From: Microvelia longipes
Taxonomy: Eukaryota; Arthropoda; Insecta; Hemiptera; Veliidae
Length of the DNA stretch: 64,000 nucleotides
Direction: 5' to 3'
NCBI GenBank assembly: GCA_018340805.1
Contig: JACMZG010001908.1
Span: 16,740,707-16,804,706 of the forward strand
Shown here: positions 29,105 to 40,100 of the stretch, one piece after another
How positions within the stretch are numbered: the stretch's first letter is position 1
Layout: each line of letters begins with the position of its first letter
The notes under the pieces: generated by a model
Told to the model about the DNA's origin: nothing
Database searches by the model: none
Seen by the model: the letters and a program-made list of their open reading frames with translations, nothing else
Made by a program: the position numbers and the translations under genes

Positions 29105-32100
29105 CTAGTTCTTGACAAAATGATACAACCATACAGTGTCGATGCCTGAACCAATGGTTTTCAGAGGAGTTCTACCAGGAATAGGAAACCTGCAGGCAAC
29201 CACAAATGTGTTCCTCAATTCTTTACAAAATTTGGCATTTAACTCTTCCATCTGAAACAAATAAGAAAATCATAAGGCTTTTAAAAATTGTTTGAATTTA
29301 ATAAAGGATAAGTCTTTAGAGAGCCGCCTCCGTGGCCGAGGTCGTTAAGGCGTTAGTCTTAACACTGACCTTTGACACCCACGGAGGTCTGGGGTTCGCA
29401 TCCCAGGTTACGCTCTCAGTTTATACAAGATTATTGTATAGATAAATTATCGCCAGCTTTAGAATACACTTTGAGCGTAACGGTTGCTACTACCACCCGA
29501 GGTGGTTCCCGCAGGGGTTATCCCTGATGAGCTGCAAGGCTCTAAACGGGCATTATTATTATTATTATTATTATTATAAGTCTTTAGAGTCCTTAACTCT
29601 ATCAAATTTTATTTAGCAAATAACTACCAAAATTATCATAAGACTTGAGTGAAATTATCATAAGTAAAATTTGCCACATATATTTTTCAAATAATTCTAA
29701 ATCGTTCTTCTTTCAAATAGTAAACTAGGGTTTCTAGACATCGCATTGAAGGTTGGAATAGTCAGGATACTTTGATACAGTCAATAATGAATGCTTTAAA
29801 TTACAATGGAGTTAAATAAAAAGCAAAATGCTCTATCAGCTAAATAGAAACAATTGAAATTGTGACTGTTATAAAGATAAAGTTGGATATTAAGTAATCA
29901 GCTAAATAGAGATAAGTCCATTCCTCGCCACTGACATGATAAATTCAAACTTTAAGATGAGGTGTGATAGGGTTTAATAACCTTTAAAACCATTGTCGAC
30001 AACCTTACAAATACATTTTTATTTATAGTAATAGACTAGGGTTTAAATCATAGAGGACGATTATTTAATGGAAATAATCTCTCGAAATGAATATCTCTAC
30101 CACTTGTACTCAGTTCCTTCAAATAATTGCCCTTTATGATTTAGAGGAACTCAGTATAAATGGTAGAGGGATTCATTTTGCAAGACCTACTTTAAAACCT
30201 TCTTGGCAGGAAAAAAATTATTCTTCACATGAGTAAAACAGTATATGAAGACCTTACTTCGTCTGTATGGAAAATGAAAACCACAGAGTAAGAATCAAAG
30301 GAAAATAAAAAGGATGGGAGACCACAAAAAGGAAAAACATGAAATACACAACTAGAGGAGGTAGCAACACTGCAAAGCCCAAGATGTACACCTGTTGAAG
30401 AAAGGAGTAAGTTACTAATTAATTAGTATTATTCCATGTTTTTGTCAATTTATTGTCACTATATTATCGGTCTACTTGACCCACCGAGAGTTTTGTTCAA
30501 TTACAGCAAATGTAAAACATATACCAAAGATTAAATTCACCTTTTTTTCGTGGCATTGGTCAACTAGGACCATACAGCCATGGAATATTAAATTCACCTT
30601 AAAAATCTAAGTTTCTTACCATTTCTTCAACTCCAAAGATAACAATATTATTGAAAGGTTCCAACTGATACTTCCAGAGATCCTTGCATTCAAATGTAGT
30701 TTTCTTGTTGAGTTTGTTTATAAATGCATTGTATCTGGAATATAACACTAGCCAGTAGTTCAACTCAACTCCATATGAATCAAACCCATGTCTTGCAGCT
30801 GCCATGACCTGCAATTATATTTTTCACAATATGAAACATTTTAACATTATAAATTATGAAAAAAATATTAAAAAAACTATTACCCTAATAACATAGGGTA
30901 AAGGGTCTGTTCAAAACTTCAATTCTAAATAAATAAGAAAGATAAAGGGAAATTAGAGGGATTAATAACAGGTTCTGAAAGCTCAATAGGAGGGCTAATT
31001 TGTCGTATTGTAACCTCATATAGCCATGACATCTATAAGTGCTTTAGAGATAGTTCTTAAGTTAAGATGAGACAATACTCCTGGCACAACTCAAAAATGT
31101 AAATTTAATAGCTTAAGCCTCTCTGATGCAGGATGTTGTTTTTGTTTCTTACTTGCAAATAGGTGAGAGCGAATTTTAGGCTCTTTGGGTGATTTTCCTT
31201 ACATTATGGGTTATTTATTATAAATAAAACTTAATTTTCAAAAAAAAAATAATACAGAAAAACTAATTTCCACCAACAGGTACGCATTTGAACTTAAAGA
31301 TGCATTAGGTACCTAGAGAAAGGTTAGTCGGCACTTCTTTAGTTTAGATGGCCCCTAAGATTTTTGTCCTTATTTACCTTTGTCGTTTATTAGTTGTGTC
31401 AATTGTTATGTTGTGAATGATATAAATGTTTATATCATAATCTAAAGAAGTACCGGTTAGTCTTTAAATGACCTATTTGCCTGGCTCTGCCGCCCAACTT
31501 TTTACGCTTGAACCCATTGGGTCACATTTGCGTTTCTACTCTTTTAAATGCCACTCCACTGAGAAACCCAAGAGTGTATGCACACAATGCACCAGGGAAG
31601 ATCTTGGTACTTCTACCCCACCCTTTACAACACTGCACCTGTGACCTGGTTCACAGTTAGTAAGGCGACCAAGTTACCTCCAGGTTGTAAGACGAGCAAT
31701 CTACCATTGAGCTACTGATCCTCTGTCCCACACCCTATTGCTAGTCTATAAAGGAACACTCATGTAATTTAAGTTAAAGCTAGCACTCTATGGATTGCTA
31801 ATACTATCGAATAGTATGGAATCACTGCTATTATAATACATGATAATTAGTAAACATATAATACTAACAATCCTGCCATCGCCACTACCAATATCCAATA
31901 ATTTGCCTGATCTTCCTTTTAAAGCAGTAAAAACATTGGCTACTTGTTGATCTGTAGCTGGTACAAAGGGCAGACAAACTCTCCTCAGAGCCGGTGATAC
32001 AAACGGAAAACAAATCACACTCAGTATTAGACCTGCTCCTCCTATAATTACAATTGTAAAGCAATTAATTACACTTTATTTACAAAAGATAATTATGTGA

Positions 32101-34751
32101 GGCTATAAAAAGTTTTTCTGTAAAGGGTACATATTCATCGAGCTACAAGACAAATAGTAAAATTAAAAAAGTTATTACCATTGAAATTATAATTACTGTC
32201 AAGTAAGAAAGATTATCACTAAATAAATCTAATAGCATCGATCGGTCTCATACATTAGTGCAGAGTTTTAGTCTCATTTTAAAAGTAAGAAGGTCATCAT
32301 CGTTACCATAACTTTTTTCAAATTATAGTGGAATAGAATTAACAAGAGACCACTCACGTAATTTAGGCAATCAAATGCAAGCTGATGTCAAAAGAAGAAA
32401 TTTTAGGCTGGTAATGCTACTTTAGAGTTTTGAGTTAGTGTCAGAGACTTGTACAAGGTTAAATAGCACAGTGATGAAGGGTCTGGTAGTATGTATAAAT
32501 TAGGTATCACAACAGTCCTACTGTATAGAGACTCCCCACCCTTCTACAACCCTTGGTGCAAAAATGTATAATTCACCCTACAAACAAAGAATTTTTCAGA
32601 GACGTAACGTTCATTTATAGCACTATATATAACACAGATAATTAAAGAATATATGCAATGGATATTAATTAAAGCTCATTTTTAATAAATTTTCCTTAAT
32701 TTAAGACAAATTGTCAAAAATCATAATAAATATATGAAGCATCAAAAATAAAGTCACCATTGTACCGTAATGGTACCAAGCCACCCAGTCAATGATAAGA
32801 GCCCTGGTATCCTCCCTCTAGTAGTAAAGTGAATCTGGTTACTGTAAAGAAAGTTATGCAAGTGTCTTGTTGATGAAGGTTATTTTTTGTGACAATAATT
32901 AGTACAAAACAATAACAAACAAACAAATTTTTTTTCCTACGGGCAAAAATTAAACAACACTAAGGGTTTGTTTACACAATACTTAGACAGTTGACATTAA
33001 TCTTTTATTGTTATATGTTGTTATCGTAAAAAACTGGCAGCCATTTAAAAAGAAATAATTTTTTCTATAAACAAAATTATTTTTTTTAACTGGCATAACT
33101 TTTAATGGGAGTTTGTTTGCTTGTTATTCTATTAGACTTAACTAAAATTATGTAAAAATAAGGGGTCGGCCGTAGAGACAGTGTTCTGATTCTCACCCTC
33201 CACGTAGACCGGACCTGAACAAATTCTGTCACTTTTAGTCCCTCTGAATATCCATCTAGCAGCGCCGCTGTTAATATTACTGGCCCTCTCTGCTAGAAAT
33301 CACCAGCTATATCAACCGGTTTAAGCGTCTTTCCTTCTTTATTTTAATTTAGCGCTTAGTATAAAAGTTTAATTTATATAGATTTTATTTTTTAACACTT
33401 TTCATTTCTGTTTTTCATATTTTTAAATAAAAAAGCTCAAAAACAAATAATCTAGGTATAAAAAATGTATTATACTCAAATTTAACTACTACGTCACCAG
33501 GCAGGGTCACAAGTATCTATAGGCATAGAGATATATTGCTAGAGGGGCCCTATTAGTTGAATTTTGAAACACCGATAGTCTAGATAGTGATAGTAATTAG
33601 AGAGAGGTGATAGACCACCCAGCAAGTAAGCCGTGTTGTTGGGCAATTTTTGCTGACTCCCTTAGATAGAAGATAGAGTTCTACCTTATGAATCCTAGTG
33701 CAGGCATTTTACATCTAATCCACAGAAGAGCCGTGACTTTACTATAAGTTTCTATAGCTTTCACTAGAAACATCACGTGCCCCACTGCCAGACCAGGCTT
33801 TTCTGCTCTTGAAACCATAAGGCAGAAACATATATATATTTAATATAAACTACTATTGAGTGTCCTAAATTTTGCCTAAATCCAGGTTTATTTAGGGATC
33901 TTCTATGGGTACCTGACATCACACAGACTTGGATCCACTGGCTTAACGTCCTTTTCGAAGTACAGCATGTGAAAGGATTTCCATCCCACGCATGTAAACT
34001 CTAGAGGCCCCGACTGGGATCGAACCCAGACTGTCTGGGTGGCAGCACACATGCTAACCATTACATCACTAGGACCCCCTCTGATAATCTAATAAACAGA
34101 AGAAAAATACAATAACTTATATAACACAAAAAAATTTGCGGAAACCCAAAACATTATTATTCATTACAACCTAAACTCACTCTTGGAGGAGGTTTTAACG
34201 AGGTTACACAGACCCCCTGAGAGCCCCAAAATAATGTTTCATGTCCCCTCCAGTAAGGTATCTCTATGCCTATAGGCAGATTTATTAGCTGTTGCTCAGC
34301 AACAGATAAAAATCAAAAAGCGGTTTATAATAATTATAGTATAGCACACGAATAAAGTCACTTCACAGTGTGGGAAAATAATACCAGGGACCCAATGAGG
34401 TTAGTCCTGGATGTTAATCCACACCCACAATTTCATATCGGACTAATTTTATTGGTTCCCCAACAATATTTTCCTATGCTGTCAACAGATTTTAGCCGTG
34501 TGTTATACTCTAGTAGAACTAGACTCTCCTTCATTAAAAGCTGGTCCATCACACTCATGGGGAAAAGGGTAGAAGTTCAAACACTATCTCTACTGCCTAC
34601 CCCTCATTTTTACATCACTTTATCTTCAATCAATTAAACACATTATTAAATGTTACTTACCAGTCAACCCAACAACAAATAACCCATATTTACTTGATTT
34701 CTCTGGTTTTAAGGTGTCTTCATTACTCAACCACAGCTCAGTTGTCGACAT
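29105..34751 (-). CDS. ATPSCKMT: ATP synthase c-subunit lysine methyltransferase (FAM173B family)
   Basis: Minus-strand exons in transcript order: 34751-34661, 32041-31869, 30808-30620, 29251-29105. All junctions are GT-AG and in phase, giving a complete 199-residue protein; the human protein is about 233. The ATG at 34751 is preceded by an in-frame TAG at 34784-34782. Residues 22-41 form one hydrophobic segment ([13 protein letters not shown]...), the mitochondrial membrane anchor of this family. Next comes [15 protein letters not shown], then SAM-binding motif [13 protein letters not shown] (78-89), [31 protein letters not shown] and a C-terminal GIDTVWLY. The [13 protein letters not shown] block and FGV-MM block favour FAM173B over its paralogue FAM173A (ANTKMT). 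The known role is trimethylation of a lysine in ATP synthase subunit c. The gene faces SLC38A9 tail to tail and lies downstream of LSM8 on the same strand. Confidence 0.95.
29322..29575 (+). mobile_element. tRNA-derived SINE with 14-bp target duplication
   Basis: Box A-like TGGCCGAGGTCGTTAAGGCG (tRNA-Leu style) and box B-like GGGGTTCGCATCCC at the start, a 3' body with CCCGCAGGGGTTATCCCTGA, and an (ATT)n tail. ATAAGTCTTTAGAG flanks both sides exactly (29308-29321, 29576-29589). It lies in ATPSCKMT intron 3. The near-intact duplication suggests a recent insertion. Confidence 0.9.
31480..31735 (-). mobile_element. Probable tRNA-derived SINE
   Basis: The minus strand opens GATCAGTAGCTCAATGGTAG (box A-like) and CTCGTCTTACAACCTGGAGG, anticodon-arm and T-arm-like though box B is decayed. 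Not a functional tRNA. It lies in ATPSCKMT intron 2, adjacent to the exon at 31869. Confidence 0.5.
32455..32865 (+). repeat. Dispersed repeat family E, copy 1
   Basis: Shares ACACAGATAATTAAAGAATA, CATCAAAAATAAAGTCACCA, TTGTACCGTAATGGTACCAA and TCCTCCCTCTAGTAGTAAAG, in this order, with 55545-55980. It lies in ATPSCKMT intron 1. Confidence 0.8.
33519..34274. mobile_element. Family B MITE interrupted by a SINE
   Basis: The inverted ends ATAGGCATAGAGATATATTG and (inverted) ATAGGCATAGAGATACCTTA both lead into CTRGAGGGG. The interior at 34160-34250 matches the intact copy at 43057-43332. The extra length is explained by a SINE-like insert at about 33585-34082. It lies in ATPSCKMT intron 1. Confidence 0.8.
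33585..34082 (-). mobile_element. tRNA-derived SINE-like element nested in family B
   Basis: On the minus strand it begins with box A-like TAGTGATGTAATGGTTAGCA and box B-like GGGTTCGATCCC, followed by about 400 bp of body. GATAGTCTAGA and GATAATCTAAT at the borders may be a decayed target duplication. The position splits a family B MITE, so it is the younger insertion. Confidence 0.65.
34346..34508. mobile_element. Foldback MITE, family C, copy 2
   Basis: Shares CAGTGTGGGAAAATA, CCCAATGAGGTTAGTCCTGG, TTAATCC and CTGTCAACAGATTTTAGCCG with copy 1, which explains the similar open frames across the two. It lies within ATPSCKMT intron 1, 153 bp from exon 1. Confidence 0.75.
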
Positions 34752-36149
34752 GGAGACAAAGTAATCATAAATATAACTAAACTAAAAATAATTACTATAT
34801 AATCGTCTCATAGATTATTTTTTCGGGGCAAAATCAAAATAAATATTCTTCTTCTTTTTCTTAACTATTAAAATATTGTAAGATTTGGAACTTTTATTCC
34901 ACTAAAAGTATTTCTCTCTAAAGAACTAATAATTAGGGGAGATGCTTCAAACCAGGGGAGACAAAAAATTAACTGTCACTCTCCAGTAGATTTGATCCAT
35001 TTGATCAGAGCATCTCAATCTGTACATAGATAAAGGATATAATATAATCTGGATATAATCTGTACAACACACCTACTATGTTCAGCTTCCTTTTCTTTTT
35101 TTCCAACAGAATTTTAAAATATCTGTTTTTCTGGGTGCTAAAATAAGTCTTATTAATTATAAAATATATATTTGTTTGAAAGTACTCCTCCAGAAGAAAA
35201 TTTTGCTTTTTTCAAAGGTGAAAAGATTTTTTAATTTATTGCTCCGAGTATAAATTACCTGGATTTCCAGATCTGTCAGGAGTCAGACTAGATAGTACTG
35301 AAAAAACCTGACACATTTCGTACTTGCTCCAAACCAATTTTTTTTTAAAACGGCCCTTAAATGAAAAAGATAAAACATAGTCTGCCTTTCAGAGAGAGGA
35401 GGCCTTCATGTGATTGTGCACGCTCAACAAAATTGTATCAAATAAGTGGTTCCCTGTCGGTTGTGTGCAAAACTTAAAGAGAACATTTTATAAAGTTGAT
35501 AAAATGTCCCATAAATTGAGTGGTTATTCGTCAACAAAAGTTATAACAATGGCAAAACCACCAAAAAATTGTTAAATATCGTGTTTTTTTAATTTTGAGC
35601 GAGCTCAATCATTAAAAGCCTCCACTCTGAACAGACAGATTATTTTTATCTTTATCATTTAAGGTATATTTTTTAAAAAAATGGTTTGATGCAGAACAAA
35701 ATGAGTCACATTTTTTAGGTCTGACTCCTGGTCTATAATACTCACTTAAATGATATATTAATATTATAATATGATAATATTATCCTTATATGATAATATT
35801 TCACAAAAATGAGGTAAGATAAAGAATACAAGAAATATTAAAAATAAAATTAATGTATTACAGGCATAATTATATACACACACATGAAATATTTCACACT
35901 CAGATGCAGATGTTATAGTAAAGGTTTAATTTATTACAGAATAGTTGTCATAAGTTACTTTATACCATGAGATACAGGAATGATTGAGGATATGAAACAT
36001 CATCTTAAAAAAAACTAAATAAAATTGAGTCCAAATGGGGTCTGCACCTGACCCCAACAATAATAACATACAAGAAAACTGTGTGAGAGATGCCAAGTGA
36101 AAGAAATAATAAATTTATTCTTTCCTAAACAATATTTGATAAAAATCAG

Positions 36150-36283
36150 ATTTTAGGTTTGATCAGTTGAGAGAACACCAAAAAATAGCAAGGGAAGGAA
36201 TTCTATTAGGTGAGGGAATGACCAATGAAAACCCTTTCCTCACTGATTTTTAGCAGTCTATCAACTGATCAAATCTAAAATTA
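36150..36283. mobile_element. Foldback MITE, family D
   Basis: ATTTTAGGTTTGATCAGTTG at the left and the inverse CAACTGATCAAATCTAAAAT at the right enclose about 95 bp with a second complementary pair (AAGGGAAGG and CCCTTTCC). Intergenic, downstream of LSM8. Confidence 0.7.
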
Positions 36284-36519
36284 CAACTTAAGTATGTGTT
36301 GCACACCAATAAACAACTGTATTAAGTTTATGAAATTGACAGCCCATACAGACGACAAGGCTTGTTTTCCAAACAACCATAAATACGAGTAGATTTTGGC
36401 TAGAAGTTAAATCCATTTAAATTTGTTTGTATTATCAGACAGTATATAATGCATTTAAATATTACATTGATTTTAAAGAAATTTGAAAATACAGTTTATT
36501 ATTAAAGAAAAGTAAATAT

Positions 36520-36586
36520 TGTTTCAAAGTTTCAAAATGTAACCTACAGGGCCTCTCTAGTAATAATATCTCTATAGTTGTTTTTG
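36520..36586 (-). repeat. Family B terminal fragment
   Basis: TTTCAAAATGTAACCTACAG and GCCTCTCTAGTAATAATATC with TCTATAG reproduce one end of family B; the other end is absent. Confidence 0.65.
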
Positions 36587-36619
36587 TTAAATTTGTAACA
36601 CTGTGTTATTAGATAGTTC

Positions 36620-36655
36620 AAGCCTGAAGATGACCCAAATGGGAACGAAATAATT
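36620..36655 (+). repeat. Degenerate hammerhead-like repeat remnant
   Basis: CTGAAGATGACCCAAATGGG followed by AACGAAA keeps the CTGANGA, a CCC/GGG stem and GAAA, but stem III and stem I cannot be drawn. Probably a decayed relative of 61138-61180. Confidence 0.3.
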
Positions 36656-37050
36656 ACAGCTTTGCATATATTCGCTTTATAGAACTAAAGTCTTTTTTTT
36701 CTTTTATTATGTCATTCTATAAGAAAGATGTTTCTCTTTACAACAAAGTTATAAATACAGTTTATATAAAAACCCTCATTAAATAGGATAGGGTGTTACA
36801 AATTAAAAAAATGTAGCACGTTCACAAAACCTTTTCTCTTATAAATAGCTGAGCTGTGTACATTTCATCAAACTGTTTTCCAGTGCTACCAATTTGGATT
36901 TGAAAATGGATGAAAGATCCTTATTAACTGCACCAATAAATTTTACTTTTTTAACAATCTATATTAAAAGTTACAGGGATTAGGTTAAATAAAGATCAAA
37001 TCATCTTTGTTTACTTGACTTGTGTTGTAACTTTAGATAAAATAAATCAA

Positions 37051-37056
37051 TTTATT
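37051..37056 (-). promoter_or_regulatory. Possible poly(A) signal of LSM8
   Basis: AATAAA on the minus strand about 95 nt after the LSM8 stop codon. The spacing is suitable, and base composition makes chance occurrence possible. Confidence 0.4.
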
Positions 37057-37150
37057 TTAATTAGAATAGCTTTGTTGTCTAACAAAGCTAATTTTGTAGT
37101 GACAAAATTATAACAGATATTTAACAATATATTAGGTTTAGAAAGGAAAT

Positions 37151-40100
37151 TCAATGAACCACATGACCTAAAGGTTCAGCTCTAATCGAACTTAAATCTA
37201 TTCTTGAATCTATACTCTCATCTAACTCTCCTATAATAGCTCTGAAATCAAAATAAAGCAAACATCTTATTACAAATTATATAATTTTTATCAAGAAAAT
37301 CGCCATAATTCTAAATAATTAACTATCAAAGCACAGATTTTTTGTGAATTCTTTATTAATAACACCAGAAACATTTTATTATTTTTTTTAATACCCTATT
37401 TGCAATTCCAAGAGACAGTTGTAAGGTTGGCAATACCAATGGTAGGAAAACAAAAAGGTGATCAAGTCTGGTTTGATCATAAGATTAGCATTGGAGATTA
37501 TTGACATTTTTATTTGGTTTATTAATTACTAGACTAGATTTGAGACAAATGTAGTTAAATTTGACAAAACTAGTCAATATATGATCAATGAATTGGTTAC
37601 AAGAAAATAAAGAATATTACTTTTCACAATTTGATTATAACCAACAACAGAAAACCATCATGGAAGCATGCACAGTTCATACCAAGCATGTTCAGATTGT
37701 TTTGGACATGTCTTGTGATGGATTTACATATATTTTTTATCTTCAACAGGGTCTTTTTGTTATATGGCAAAACAACTTAGGACATCATCCCCTATAGGAA
37801 AAATCTTTGAGGTACCCAGAATAATGGACAAGGCTTGATCAGAATCATAAGAAAATCAAGTAGCTAAACTCCTCCAAGTAAAGATAAAGAATATGAACTC
37901 ACATATTATCACCCCTGATGATATGAAGGCCAAGAACAACTTGTTCAACTCCTTGGGATGTACTGTAGACTCTCTCGTGACTATCATCTAATATTATATT
38001 TATTGTTTGATCAAATCCTTTCAGGGTGCCCTAAAAATTACAATCACAAGTTTAAAACAAAATACATTGTTATAGTTACAATGACTTATCAGTCTCCCAC
38101 AAATCAATGAAAATTAGTTTATAAACTATTATGTACGCATATTATTTACAATTCCTCAGTAATACAGAATGTTATGCTATGAATGTTAATAAAAAATACA
38201 AAGGGCCTTCAGCTTTTTGTCTCTAGGTACAAAAAGACCAGAGTGTACCGAATTTCAGCTCTATTTAACAAGTTCCAAGGCTTAATATATAGGATAAATA
38301 TAAAAAAACTTCATATTATTTTAACTTAACAGTTATCTTACAAAAAACTACCTGCGTGCTAAATAGCACCCAGTCAAGTCTGTTGGAGGCAAAAAATTGG
38401 TGAAATTAACTTTTTTATCTCACGAAGTCACATTAGCACTTTGCCAAAGTCATCTTTGTTTTAAGGACTATTTGGCGACGTGCCTTGCTGATCCTGTCGT
38501 TAAAAATAAATGTAGAGTAAACTGTAAATTTGGTATTAATTTACATTAACATATATCCAACTATTCAGTATTTTACAACAGAAAACTAATAATATTTTAT
38601 TTAACAGTATTTTATTTAAACATAACCTATTTAGAAAGCCATTTATTTCTTATATGCACCAAACGTTATTACATATGTTATCTGCTAACCAAATATATGC
38701 ACACCTTACACAAATACTAAGGTGAGCCTGTCAGTAGACTTTGTTGCCTTCTGAATCAGCAACACATATCATATTTGAATGAAAAGCCCTTGTATAAAAA
38801 ATTATTTATATTATTTGAAAAGGCCACTTAAAACAGAGTTGAAACCCCTAATAAAAACTTAGTGACAAAAATTCTAGAACTAATCAAAGAAAAAGAGATA
38901 CCGTGAGTAGTTAACACTGAGGGTATTTGTACAAAACTGTGCATGGGGTTTATACGATACCTTCACAATCAAATTATTATAATAATAATTAACATGGCTA
39001 ATTTTGTTTTTTGCAACTAAAGAATCAGCAAGAACCCAAGAAGATATATTGATTTCACCTCTTTTTTGCAATAAAGACTTGGTAGGGAGTTTTTGGTAAG
39101 TCTTGCTTTTCCTCATTTATACCATAGGTATATAGGAAAAGTATTGAGTTTGCAAAAAAATCCGAAACTGGGATGTCAAATGGTGTAATCAATTGAGATT
39201 TAGCATGCATGTAGGGCACAGCCATCTAGTTTTACTCTTGTAAATGTAAACCAACTATTTACAGTTCCAATGGAGGTTTAAGTGATTCTCTAAATACAAG
39301 GTTTGTTTAAATTATTTTAACAAGTGACTAATAAAACTTTTTTGTGCATCAATTAACTTTATATACTTTTATGACTAATTAAGTGCTCCCTCGAAAATAT
39401 AAATTGTTATTGACAATTTAACAACTTTAACCTAAGGTATTTGGATATATCCAAATACTAATTATAATCTAAATACTGATTACTAAGATTATAATCTTAG
39501 TAATCATAATTTTAAGTTTTGTTTAACTAGAGCTTAAGTTTATTTTTTAAAAAAACTTAATTTATCTTTTCTTTCCTTCCTCTTTTTTTTAACTATATCA
39601 TTATAACAATCATTTCAAATAATTTGTTAAAAAACTTATACATTAGCACATAAAAATAAAACTCACATTGAGTTATCAGTGTTACCAATAAAATTTAACA
39701 AAAAAAAGAAAATCCTAGATGGCTCACGCCTGGGCTATTCTAAGTTAAGCTATTTTTTTACATGTGTTGGTATAGGAGTTTCCCTACTTGGTTTATACTT
39801 TTAACTACTTTCTTTAACCATTCAATTTTATTTTGACATACTTAGTTGTCTTTATTTTAACTATGCTAAATAGATTGTATAAAACAAAAAATATAATTAG
39901 ATTTATTATATTAATAACAGGTAACTTAAGTCTTGCAGTAAACACTTACAACAAAATTTCTTCCATCAGCAGTTACAATGGATACAGTATCTAATTTGCT
40001 GTCAAGAAAAATAAAAAGGAGATCTGATAAACTCTAAAACAGTTTTAAAGTAGTGACTCAAGTGTGAATTTTATTAATTATGAATGAAACAGAAGTCTCA

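Larger units (their letters stand above)
34785..37050. other. Intergenic region between ATPSCKMT and LSM8
   Basis: Presumed promoter side of ATPSCKMT and 3' side of LSM8. It contains an AT-rich self-complementary patch near 35750-35810, a family D foldback element, one terminus of family B and a degenerate hammerhead-like repeat. No coding exon is seen. Confidence 0.5.

Noticed and set aside
29331..29420. tRNA-Leu-like gene
   Set aside because: Box A and box B are present, but the arms do not fold into a complete cloverleaf. The unit continues into a SINE body with an (ATT)n tail and target duplication.
34000..34080. tRNA-like sequence on the minus strand
   Set aside because: There are promoter boxes but no proper acceptor stem pairing, and it is the head of a longer SINE-like insert.
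39940..40020. LSM8 exon 2 starting at the upstream CAG (39998)
   Set aside because: It joins exon 1 out of frame and gives a stop after two codons. The downstream TAG acceptor gives the conserved Sm fold sequence and the family length of 96.
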